Assembly (NCBI GenBank): GCA_041667115.1
Contig: JBAYFO010000016.1
Location: 1-62,075 of the forward strand
Direction: 5' to 3'
DNA: 62,075 nucleotides
From: UBA1563 sp041667115
GTDB lineage: Bacteria; Bacteroidota; Ignavibacteria; Ignavibacteriales; Ignavibacteriaceae
Shown here: positions 48,773-59,000 of the stretch, piece after piece
How positions within the stretch are numbered: position 1 is the stretch's first letter
Layout: each line of letters opens with the position of its first letter
Notes under the pieces: model-generated
What the model was told of the DNA's origin: nothing
Databases searched by the model: none
The model's input: only the letters and a program-made list of their open reading frames with translations
Translations under genes and position numbers: made by a program

Positions 48773-49511
48773 ATAAGTAATTTTTACTGATTGAAAATTA
48801 CAAAAAAAATTAAACTATGTTAGGGCTCTCTCCGATAATAACTAAACGTTGGATTATATTCTGTCTCTCACAATTCCGTCAAGACTGCCAAAATATTTTT
48901 AGCTACAATTAAGAATAACGGTTCAAATAAATATGAAAGGGGAGGAGTTAAGAATTTAACCAATCAAGTAGAGCAGTGAAAACATGATTAGAAAATGGAG
49001 GATTTTCAATGGCTTCGTGTGACCAGAGGCACTTATTGAACAAACAACAAATTTTGCTGTTAGTATTGTTTTATTCTTATCTTTCGCAGCAAATTTTGTC
49101 ATTTCTTTTCTTATTGAAAAAGTTTTATTCAAAACAAATAACCGCTTAATAGTAAGTAAAAACAGAATGAAAATATTCCCCGATAATATGCTCTCAAAAA
49201 AGAGCAATGTATTCTATTTGACTTCGTCTAATGCCTTAGGTCCTTTACACCTTGCATATCTTTATAGCGATTACTTCTCTGATCAAGTCATCAAAGAGAG
49301 AGAGAAGTATCAGATGATAAATTATGTAGTAAATAGAACACGGTTAATTACCACATTATCACTATGGAAAGATAGCCCGCTCTAAAAAAGGAAAGCCACA
49401 ATAAGCTCCGGTTCAATTCTTTTTATAACAACTTCCAGTTATAATAAAGTTTAAAGAGTAGCCCCTTTACATTAAATTTTAAAGTGTACTTAAAATGGAA
49501 ATAAAAATTAT
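48773..49511. other. Long intergenic region with possible gene relic
   Basis: No convincing intact gene in 739 bp. On the minus strand, 48948-49070 reads as a coherent C-terminus (CLWSHEAIENPPFSNHVFTA, then LLDWLNS and TAA) that is cut off upstream by stops, probably the 3' end of a lost gene of unknown family. A rightward 72-codon frame at 49167-49385 (starting MKIFPDNMLSKKSNVFYLTS) has no recognisable domain and a poor ribosome-binding site. The promoters of the divergent kinases at 48772 and 49512 must lie here, but no clear motif stands out. Confidence 0.4.
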
Positions 49512-51299
49512 ATGAACAAAACAATATCGTTAGTCACAAAATGGCGCAATCTTTCTATAGAAAGAAAAATTGTCCTTGGTTGGATATTTTCCCTACTGGT
49601 AGTTCTTTCGTTAAGCGCTTTGATCTATTTATCAAAAAAAGAGCTTCACTCCAGCACAAACGTAATTACTTTAAATGCAAATTTAAGTTCGGCGACACAA
49701 GACCTTCTTTCCACTATTCATAAGCTTGAAATAACCAGCAAAAGATTCATTTTAAGTGGAAGCGAGAAAGATTCCGAGAATTATCTTGAGAACCTCGCTT
49801 TATTAAAAGCAAATATGGTCCGGCTTGAAAGGATAATAAAAGACCAGCCAAGGTTATTAAAACAATTTATCCCGTTGAAGAAAATTATTCAAGAAGAATT
49901 ACTCAATATTGATCCTCTCTCATTTTCGCTTAAAACAGATAAGCTACTCAACATTCACACCATAAAACTTGAAGAAGATATTTTTAAAAAGCTTGAAGAA
50001 TATTCGGAACTCATGGATGAAGTGGAAGATCAGATTACTGTGGAACAGGTTCAAGGTATTCAAGCAAAAATTAACTTGAATCTAAATTACTTTTTGGGCC
50101 TTGTCGTTCTTTATGTACTACTTTTAACTGCATTGTTCGCAATTATTCTTTCGGATGTAAGAACACGGCGTGTAATCAGCCGGGAGCTTGCCGAAAGCCG
50201 GAACAGATTAAATGCAATTATAAATACAGCTGCGAGCCTAATTTTTGTTAAAGATACAAAGAAAAAATTTACACTTGTCAATAAAGCTTTTCTTGAATAC
50301 TTCAATATAACCGACCATACTTCTTTTTTTTCAAGTGATAACTCGACAATTCTTCAAGACGATGAACGCCAGGAAACCAGAAATGAAGATGATTTAGTCC
50401 TTACACAACGGGAAATTCTGAAAAATATTGAAAGAATGATGATTGTAAATACTGACGAACAGAGGTGGTTGAGCATAAATAAAGCTCCGCTTATCGATAA
50501 GGATGATAAGGTGGTAGGCATTGTTGGTGTTATGGATGACATAACAAACCGGAAAATGTATGAACAAGAATTAATTGAAACCAAAGAAAAGCTCACTCAC
50601 TTAAACGCGCAAAAAGATAAATTATTTTCCATTATCGCTCACGATCTGCGGAGTCCATTTCAAGGTTTTATTGGAATGACGGAATATTTGGCTGAAGACG
50701 CGACTAGTTTTTCTCCGGAGGAATTATCAACCATAGGTAAAGAAATGAATCTTATGGCAAACAATTTCTTTAAGCTGTTAACAAATTTATTAGAATGGGC
50801 TAGAATGCAGCAGGGAGCGGCAACCTGGGAACCGAAAGAAATTGCGTTAGCTGAACTGATAAATGAAAGCATCGGCGTTATTATTAAACATGGAGAACAA
50901 AAAGGAATTACTTTTAACGTTGAAGTGTCACCTCAACAGAAAGTTTTTGCAGATGAAGCCATGATAAACTCGGTTGTACGCAATCTTTTATCTAATGCTA
51001 TTAAGTTTACAAAACAAGGGGGCAAAATATCTGTAACCTCGAAAGAAACGGAAAACAATATGGTAGAAATTGCGGTAACGGATACCGGCGTTGGTATGCC
51101 GGATGAGTATCGTAAAAAACTTTTTAAGCTGGAAGAAAAAGTAGGACGCAAAGGGACGGATGGCGAAACAAGTACCGGGTTGGGTTTACTGCTCTGCAAA
51201 GAATTTGTTGAAAAGAACGGCGGGAAAATCCGGGTGGAAAGTGAACTGGACAAAGGAAGTAAATTTATTTTTACCGTCCCGGGAAAAGAAAATAAATGA
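49512..51299 (+). CDS. Membrane PAS-domain sensor histidine kinase
   Basis: A 595-aa kinase. Transmembrane helix 1 at about residues 19-41 (VLGWIFSLLVVLSLSALIYL), a helical extracytoplasmic region of about 150 residues, and helix 2 at about 190-212. A PAS domain follows (about 225-350; LIFVKDTKKKFTLVNKAFLE, ending GVMDDITNRKMYEQE), then HisKA with the phospho-His in FSIIAHDLRSPFQGFIGMTE (about 380), and HATPase_c (VVRNLLSNAIKFTKQGG, DTGVGMPDEYRKKLFKLEEK, STGLGLLLCKEFVEKNGGKI). No adjacent receiver overlaps it; the LytTR regulator at 61429 and the receiver fused to the kinase at 56001 are the closest partners. The start ATG at 49512 lacks a clear ribosome-binding site, though AATGGAAA precedes it. 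Confidence 0.85.
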   Translation: MNKTISLVTKWRNLSIERKIVLGWIFSLLVVLSLSALIYLSKKELHSSTNVITLNANLSSATQDLLSTIHKLEITSKRFILSGSEKDSENYLENLALLKANMVRLERIIKDQPRLLKQFIPLKKIIQEELLNIDPLSFSLKTDKLLNIHTIKLEEDIFKKLEEYSELMDEVEDQITVEQVQGIQAKINLNLNYFLGLVVLYVLLLTALFAIILSDVRTRRVISRELAESRNRLNAIINTAASLIFVKDTKKKFTLVNKAFLEYFNITDHTSFFSSDNSTILQDDERQETRNEDDLVLTQREILKNIERMMIVNTDEQRWLSINKAPLIDKDDKVVGIVGVMDDITNRKMYEQELIETKEKLTHLNAQKDKLFSIIAHDLRSPFQGFIGMTEYLAEDATSFSPEELSTIGKEMNLMANNFFKLLTNLLEWARMQQGAATWEPKEIALAELINESIGVIIKHGEQKGITFNVEVSPQQKVFADEAMINSVVRNLLSNAIKFTKQGGKISVTSKETENNMVEIAVTDTGVGMPDEYRKKLFKLEEKVGRKGTDGETSTGLGLLLCKEFVEKNGGKIRVESELDKGSKFIFTVPGKENK

Positions 51300-51583
51300 T
51301 GGCGAATCGTTTGCTAATTAACGTTGATAAAAACGATTCCATATGAACAGAAAACATCAAGAAAATGCAAAAATACCGGTGTTTTGAAAGTCTGTATGTG
51401 AAAAATGAGAACTAATAGTGCTGGCTCGGCTTAACCTTCAAGACTAAATGAACGATGATAAGTTATACAAATAAAGAACTTAAAGTAGTTTGCGGTTCCC
51501 GATTACTAAAGTTGAATTGTGTTTAAAGATGTTTTTATCACTCTAACTGGAAAAAAAACATCACCATTTCTTAAGGTAAGAGT

Positions 51584-54500
51584 ATGAAAAAAAAATTGGA
51601 TTCAATGAAAACCAAAAAACAGTATCTGCTTATTCTGATTGGCATTATAAGCCTAATAATTATTGCCGGCTCATATCTTTACTTTTCCTATGAAGAACAG
51701 AATATAAAAACAGAGAAACACAATGAGCTAAAAGCAATTGCCGAACTTAAAATTTCTCAAATTGCCGGCTGGAACAAAGAAAGATTAACCGATGCAAAAG
51801 TTTTTTCTCAAAGTCCCTTCTTTGTTGACGGAATGGAAAACTGGCTCGCTTCTGAATCCAATCTTCCCGTCAGATCGGAATTATTGAAGAGATTCGCTTT
51901 GATTAGTACCGACTCTCTTTACAGCAATATTATTATCACCGACCCAAAAGGTAAATCACTTCTCTCGTTAGACCTTAAACATCAGCGAATCGATTCAGCT
52001 ACAGAAAGATTTGTTCAAAAAGCAGTAGCAGAAAAAAGAATACTCAGTACAGATTTGTACCGGTGCCAACCGTATAATGAAATTCATCTCGATTACATTG
52101 CTCCCGTTATCGACGAGAACAACGCTGTAATTGCCGCCTTAATCTTACGTGTTAATCCCGATAATTATTTGTATCCATTAATTAATGAATGGCCCGCGTC
52201 CAGTAAAACTGCCGAGACTATAATCGTAGAAAAAGATGGTGATAGCGTTCTCTACTTGAACGAACTGAGCCATCGTGAAAATACCGCACTAAGATTTCGC
52301 ATACCATTAACTCAAAACGAAATTCCCGCAGTTAAAGCTGCAATGGGTTACCAGGGAATTTTGGAAGGCACCGGCTATCATGGCGCTAAAGTACTGGCTT
52401 ACATAAGCCCGGTACACGGTACTCCATGGGTAATGATCGCTCAGGAAGATGAAAGCGAAATTTACGCTGCTCTCTATTTTAGAGAAAAGGTGATTATCAC
52501 CTTTACAATTCTTCTCATATTGGTGTTAAGCGTTGGTCTCGTCTGGTTTTATCATTACCGACAAAGAAATATTTACAGAGAACTATTCGTCAAAGAAAAA
52601 GAACTGCGCGAATACCATCAGGAATTTAGGACTATCCTTTACAGCATCGGAGACGGTGTAATTACAACCGATATGGATGGCAATGTTAAACAAATGAACT
52701 ACGTTGCCGAAGAACTCACCGGATGGAATGAAACTGAAGCAAACGGCAAGCCCATAGAAGAGATTTTCAAGATTATTACTGAAGGAACAAGTACTAATGT
52801 TGAAAACCCGGTTCATAAAGTATTGAAAGATGGAGTAATTGTCGGGTTGGCAAATCATACACTCTTAATTTCCAAAGACGGAAAAGAAATTCCTATTGCC
52901 GACAGCGGTGCACCGATACGCAGTGAGCAAGGTGAAATTGAAGGCGTTGTACTTGTCTTTCACGATGTAAGTACAGAGCGCGATACCCAAAAATTACTCG
53001 ACACACGTTTAAGACTGTTTGAATATTTTTCTTCTCATTCTCTTGAAGAATTGCTTACCAAAACGTTAGACGAAGTTGAAAAATTTACAAAGAGCTCTAT
53101 CGGCTTTTACCATTTTGTCGATTCCGACAAAAATACTCTTTCACTTCAAGCATGGTCGACTCGTACAACGAAAGAATTCTGTAAAACTGAAGGAAAGGGA
53201 CTTCACTATAACATAAATGAAGCCGGTGTTTGGGTAGATTGTGTCCATCTTCGCAAACCAATAATTCACAATGATTATGAATCGTTAAAAAACAAAAAAG
53301 GAATGCCGGAAGGGCACTCCCACTTAGTACGTGAGCTTGTTGTTCCTATTTTCCGTAATAATAATGTGGTTGCAATTCTTGGCGTCGGCAATAAACCGAC
53401 AGATTACACCGAAAAGGATGTTGAGATTGCTACTTACCTGGCAGATGTTGTGTGGGAAATTGTAGAAAAAAAGAAAGCCGATGAATTACGCGAGAAGAGC
53501 GAAACACGGTTAGTCCGCGCCGAACTTGCTTCCAAAGCAGGTAACTGGGAACTCCATCTTGATACGAAAATGATGATCGCTTCCAAAGGTGCAGCAAAAA
53601 TTTATGGCATTGATTGGAAGGAGATGGATTATGAGGTTGTTAAAAAAGTCCCCATGCCGGAATATCGTTCTTTGATGGATAACGCGCTCAAAAATCTGAT
53701 GGAGAAAAATGAAGTTTACGATATCGAATACAAAATTAGAACTGTTGATACAGGCGAGATAAAAGACATTCATTCTGTCGCACAGTTTGATAAAGAGAAC
53801 AGAATTCTCTTCGGTGTTATTCAAGATATTACTGAACGAAAAAAAATCGAGAACACGCTGAAAGAAAGAGAAGCTTTCTTAAACAATATGCTCACAACCA
53901 TGCCTATACCGGTTTTTTATAAGGATACCAATGGAAATTACATTGATGCAAACAACTCTTTTGTTTCTCTCTTCGGCTATTCAAAAGAGCAGTTAATCGG
54001 TAAAAATATTTTTGATCTTTACCCAAAGGAATTGGCAACAGTTTATTTAGCAAAAGATAAAGAACTTTTTGAAAATCAAGGTATCCAAGTCTATGAATCA
54101 AGATTCGTAGGAGCTAGTGGTGAAATTCATGATGTAATATTTCATAAAACAGCTTTTACAAACGACAAAGGAGAAATTGCCGGTTTAATAGGTGCTGTTT
54201 TAGATGTCACAGAGCGCAAACGCGCCGAAGAAGCGCTGCGCGAGAATGAGGAGATTTTTAATCAATTACTGAAGCATTCTCCTATTTATATCTTTTTTAA
54301 GGATGAAAATATCCGTTCAATTAGGTTAAGCCGTAATTTTGAGCAAATGCTTAATATGCCGCTAGAAGAGATCATTGGCAAAAGTATGGATGAATTGTTT
54401 CCCTCTGATTTAGCTAAGAGCATGATTGAAGATGATAAAAAAATATTGAACAATGGTGAACTTGTTATAGTTGATGAAGAGTTAAACGGGCGTTATTACA

Positions 54501-55999
54501 CAACGATTAAATTTCCCATTACTATAGAGGGAAAACCTCGTTACCTTGCCGGATTTACGATTGATATTACCGAGCGCAAGCGCGCTGAAGAAGCATTGCG
54601 CGAAAGCGAGGAAAGACACCGCACAACTCTTTACAGTATTGGAGATGGTGTTATCGCTACTAATAACCGCGGCTTTATTAACCAGATGAATCCTATTGCC
54701 GAAAATTTGACCGGCTGGAGCGAACTGGAAGCAAAGAACAAACCGCTGGAAGAAATTTTTAAGATCATTAATGAAACGACAAGAAATTCCGTTGAAAATC
54801 CCGTGCACAAGGTTTTGAAAGAAGGAAAAATTGTTGGACTTGCAAACCATACACTGCTTATTGCTAAGGACGGAAAAGAAATTCCTATTGCCGATAGCGG
54901 CGCACCGATAAGAAATGAGAATGGTGATATTGACGGCGTGGTGCTTGTTTTCCGCGATCAACTAAAAGAAAGAGCTGCACAAAAAATTCTGGAAGAAAGC
55001 GAAGCGCAGTTAAAACAATCGCAGCGTGTTGCCCGCATTGGTTATTATATTTTTGATATTAATTCCGACTCATGGACCAGTTCCGAAATGCTGGATGAAC
55101 TTTTTGGTATAGATAAAAATTATAAACACAACGCCGAAGGTTGGCTGAACCTTATTCACCCCGATCACCGGGAGGAAATGACGGCTTATCTAACACATCA
55201 TATTCTCCAGGAGAAAAAAGAGTTTAACAAAGAATATAAAATTTTACGAAAGAGTGATAATGCAGTGTTCTGGGTTTATGGTCTCGGTAGTTTGGAACTT
55301 GACAAGAATGGCAATCCGGTAAAAATGTTCGGAACTATTCAAGATGTAACCGAACGTATTGAAGCGCAAAATACAATCAAGAATTCTCTGAAAGAAAAAG
55401 AAATTCTCCTCAAAGAAATTCATCACCGCGTTAAAAATAATTTCCAGAGAATTATTAGTCTCATCGCATTGCAAACACACCTCATCGATGATCAACAAAT
55501 ATTGAACATCTTTGAAGATCTGCAAAATCGGCTCCGCACCATGTCTTTAATCCATGAATTAATGTACAGCACGGGCGATTTTGCCGCCGTTGATGTTAAA
55601 AACTACATCGAAAGACTCACGCACTATTTGCTAAGAACATATTCTTCTTCCGGCAACGTAAAATTAAATTTAGATTTGGAGAACTTTAATCTCGATTTGG
55701 ATACTATCATTCCGTGCGGATTAATTACCAACGAAATAATTACAAACTCTCTTAAATATGCTTTCCCGGATGAGGCCAAAGGCAGCATTAATATCTCCTT
55801 CAAAAAGATCAACGGTGAATTTTGTCTCACATTTTTTGACGATGGAATTGGGATAAATAATAAAATCGACTTTGAAAACATTACCTCGCTCGGGCTGCGG
55901 CTCATTGATCTTCTTACAAAACAGATAAGAGGCGCGTTGGAAGTTGTTCAACCGGAAAAAGGATTGCAGTTCATAATTAAATTTAAGGGAGATAGCTGA
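51584..55999 (+). CDS. Multi-PAS/GAF membrane sensor histidine kinase (HisKA_2 type)
   Basis: A 1471-aa kinase. Transmembrane helices at about residues 13-33 and 305-327 flank a 270-residue periplasmic sensor. Then PAS1 (about 345-460), a GAF-like domain (about 470-630; FTKSSIGFYHFVDSDKN), PAS2 to PAS4 (about 640-1005), PAS5 (about 1012-1127, very like PAS1), PAS6 (about 1135-1255), a HisKA_2 domain with EIHHRVKNNFQRIISLIALQ (phospho-His) and a HATPase_c. The HHRVKNN form is typical of HWE/HisKA_2 kinases. Its gene stops 1 bp before the next gene, so they are one operon. ATG at 51584 or 51605 may be the start. The many PAS domains point to several signals or to relays; no ligand can be named. 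Confidence 0.85.
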   Translation: MKKKLDSMKTKKQYLLILIGIISLIIIAGSYLYFSYEEQNIKTEKHNELKAIAELKISQIAGWNKERLTDAKVFSQSPFFVDGMENWLASESNLPVRSELLKRFALISTDSLYSNIIITDPKGKSLLSLDLKHQRIDSATERFVQKAVAEKRILSTDLYRCQPYNEIHLDYIAPVIDENNAVIAALILRVNPDNYLYPLINEWPASSKTAETIIVEKDGDSVLYLNELSHRENTALRFRIPLTQNEIPAVKAAMGYQGILEGTGYHGAKVLAYISPVHGTPWVMIAQEDESEIYAALYFREKVIITFTILLILVLSVGLVWFYHYRQRNIYRELFVKEKELREYHQEFRTILYSIGDGVITTDMDGNVKQMNYVAEELTGWNETEANGKPIEEIFKIITEGTSTNVENPVHKVLKDGVIVGLANHTLLISKDGKEIPIADSGAPIRSEQGEIEGVVLVFHDVSTERDTQKLLDTRLRLFEYFSSHSLEELLTKTLDEVEKFTKSSIGFYHFVDSDKNTLSLQAWSTRTTKEFCKTEGKGLHYNINEAGVWVDCVHLRKPIIHNDYESLKNKKGMPEGHSHLVRELVVPIFRNNNVVAILGVGNKPTDYTEKDVEIATYLADVVWEIVEKKKADELREKSETRLVRAELASKAGNWELHLDTKMMIASKGAAKIYGIDWKEMDYEVVKKVPMPEYRSLMDNALKNLMEKNEVYDIEYKIRTVDTGEIKDIHSVAQFDKENRILFGVIQDITERKKIENTLKEREAFLNNMLTTMPIPVFYKDTNGNYIDANNSFVSLFGYSKEQLIGKNIFDLYPKELATVYLAKDKELFENQGIQVYESRFVGASGEIHDVIFHKTAFTNDKGEIAGLIGAVLDVTERKRAEEALRENEEIFNQLLKHSPIYIFFKDENIRSIRLSRNFEQMLNMPLEEIIGKSMDELFPSDLAKSMIEDDKKILNNGELVIVDEELNGRYYTTIKFPITIEGKPRYLAGFTIDITERKRAEEALRESEERHRTTLYSIGDGVIATNNRGFINQMNPIAENLTGWSELEAKNKPLEEIFKIINETTRNSVENPVHKVLKEGKIVGLANHTLLIAKDGKEIPIADSGAPIRNENGDIDGVVLVFRDQLKERAAQKILEESEAQLKQSQRVARIGYYIFDINSDSWTSSEMLDELFGIDKNYKHNAEGWLNLIHPDHREEMTAYLTHHILQEKKEFNKEYKILRKSDNAVFWVYGLGSLELDKNGNPVKMFGTIQDVTERIEAQNTIKNSLKEKEILLKEIHHRVKNNFQRIISLIALQTHLIDDQQILNIFEDLQNRLRTMSLIHELMYSTGDFAAVDVKNYIERLTHYLLRTYSSSGNVKLNLDLENFNLDLDTIIPCGLITNEIITNSLKYAFPDEAKGSINISFKKINGEFCLTFFDDGIGINNKIDFENITSLGLRLIDLLTKQIRGALEVVQPEKGLQFIIKFKGDS

Positions 56000-56000
56000 T

Positions 56001-59000
56001 TTGGAAAGTGCACTTATATCTAAAGCGAATATCCTTGTTGTGGATGACGATCTGCTTATTGCCGAAAGCAATAAGTTTTTGTTAAAAAAATCCGGTTACC
56101 ATACTGTTGGCGTTGCAACCGATGGTTTACAAGCCGTTAAACTTGCAAAAGAGAAACAACCGGATTTGATCTTAATGGATGTCAATCTTAGCAGCTCGAT
56201 GGACGGCATTACCGCAGCAGAAGAAATCCAAAAATTTGTCGATATCCCCATTATCTTTCTTACCGCCTATTCAGATCCCGCAACAATTGAACGTGCAAAA
56301 AAAGTTGGTCCGTTTGGCTACTTGATTAAACCGTTCGATAACCGGGAACTGATTGTAGCAATCGAGACTTCCCTTTACAAACATTCCTTCGATAAAAAAA
56401 TTAAAGAGCAAGAGCTGTTATTTAGAACCGTCGCTAATTTTGCTTACGAATGGGAATTCTGGCTTCTACCCGATTTGCAGTTTAAATATTGTTCCCCCTC
56501 GTGTAAAAGAATTGCCGGTTACAGTGCCGAAGAATTCACCGCTAACCCAAAATTACTTTTTGATATTGTTCACCCGGAGGATAGAGATGCTTTCGAAGAA
56601 CATATTAAATGTAATTATCCTGAAAGAAAAGAAGAAATTATTACAGACTTTCAGTTTAGGATTATCGACAAACAAGGCGCAGTAAAATTTCTAAGCCATA
56701 CGTGCAGTGCAATCTTTGATGATAAGAAAAATTACCTGGGCAAAAGAGGGACAAACGTAGATATAACCGAACGGAAACTTGCCGAAGAACAATTTAAAGA
56801 AGCTAACCTTGGTCTCCAATTAGCAATTGATGGAGGAGACCTTGGCACATTTGACGCGGATATCAAAAACGGAAAAGTAAAAGTTAATGACCGTTATTTT
56901 ACTATGCTGGGTTACTTCCCCGGTGAAATTGAGATGACTTCAAAATTTTGGACATCTCTTATTCACCCGGAAGATTTACCAAAAGTTCTTGACCTCTCAA
57001 ATAAAATTGAATCCGGTGAAATTAGAGAAATGGAAGTTGAATACCGGGTCAAACACAAATCGGGTAATTGGATCTGGCTCCGTGATAAAGCAAAAGGATT
57101 TGATTACGATTCCTCTGGCAAACCAGCAAGGTCTGCCGGAACTCACCGCGATATTACTTCAGCTAAACAAGCCGAAGAAGCATTGCGCCAGAGTGAAGAA
57201 ACTTTTAGAGAACTTTATGAACAATCTCCGGTTGGTTATCAATCTCTTGACGATGAAGGGAGATTTATTACAGTTAATGATGTGTGGATAAATATTCTTG
57301 GCTACCCAAAAGAAGAAGTTCTCGGTAAATGGTTTGGAGATTTTCTTGCGCCGGAATATGTAGAACCGTTTAGAGAAAGATTCCCACTTTTCAAAGCTGA
57401 AGGTAAAATTCACAGCGAATTTTATATGATGAGAAAAAATGGAGAGCGGGCTTACATTGCTTTCGAAGGAAGAATCGGTTACAAACCAAGCGGTGAGTTT
57501 AAACAAACTCACTGCGTGCTTAGCGATCAAACAGAACGTAAGCTGTTCGAAGAATCATTAAAGAAACAGAAGGAAGAGTTTGAAACCATTTTTAATCTTG
57601 TTCCGGCTCAAATTTGGTACAAAGATGTTCACAACAATTTCATTAAAGTAAACCGCCAGGTTTGTGAAGATATCGGCTTGACCAATGATGAAGTTGAAAA
57701 TCGGCCTGCCGAAGAGTTATTCCCTGCATTTGCCAAGCAGTATTACGAAGATGATCTTGAAGTAATTAATTCCGGTAAACCAAAACTCGGAATTTTTGAA
57801 CAAGTTAACACAACTTCTGGAGAATTAAGGTGGGTGCACACAGATAAAGTTCCGGTCTTTGGAAAGGACGGTAAAGTAAACGGACTAATCGCTTTTACAC
57901 AAGATATAACAGAACAAAAACAGGCAGAAGAGGCATTGCTCGAAAGCGAAAAAAATTTCCGTCTCCTTTTTGAAAATTCACCAATGGGAATTTATGTTGC
58001 CAAAGCTAACGGAGACATTGTCAATGTCAATTCAGCGTTATTACTCATATTGAATTCCCCTTCAATTGAAGCAACAAAACAAATTAATGTATTAAAGTTC
58101 CCATCATTGGTAGACAATGGTTATGCGGCAAAATTTGTACAATGTGTTGAACAGAATAAAACTATTTCGTTTGAAATTGAATACACTTCCAAATGGGGCA
58201 AAACGGCGGTTCTTTCGAGCTATTTAATTCCATTAACTGATGACTATGGAAAAGTAGTGAATGTCTATACCATTATGGAAGATATAACCGAAAAGAAAAA
58301 TGCCGAAAAAGCACTTCGTGAAAATGAAGAAAAATTTAGAGCGCTCTTTGAACAGTCGGGTGATTATGCTCTTGTGCTAGAACCAACTGAAGACGGAAGT
58401 CTTAAAATTGTGGATGCAAATTCTGCTGCAATACGGGTTCATGGTTACACACGCGAAGAATTGATCAATTGCCCTCTTGCAAAATTAGATGCTTCCGCCG
58501 GGAAATATGATAACGATGAACGATCTAATAAATTAATGGCTGGAGAAGTTCTTCAGTTCGAAACGTACCATCAACGAAAAGATGGATCTCAATTCCCGGT
58601 AGAAGTTATAGCTAAAGCAGTTAAAATTGCTGATAAGCCATTGTTAATCTTTTCGACTGAACGGGATATTACCCAACGGAAACTGGCGGAAGATGCATTA
58701 CATGAAAGTATAGAACGATTGCATATCGTTATGAACAGCGCACCAATTACAATCTTTGCCACAGATTCACAAGGAATATTTACGCTGCACGAAGGCAAAG
58801 CATTAAAGAAAGTGGGAATGAAACCCGGTCAAAATGTTGGAATGTCTTCTTTCGAGCTTTTCAGTAATCTTCCAATTAAAGAATCCAACGGACTAATGAC
58901 TACTGGAGAAAATGTTATCCGCCGTGTTTTAGCCGGTGAAACTGTTTCCGGACTTACGGAATTAAAGGGAGTCTTTTTCGATAATCAATTTGCACCCATA

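Noticed and set aside
49167..49385. 72-codon frame in the long intergenic region
   Set aside because: No domain, no good ribosome-binding site, and codon use looks random; mentioned only in the intergenic note.
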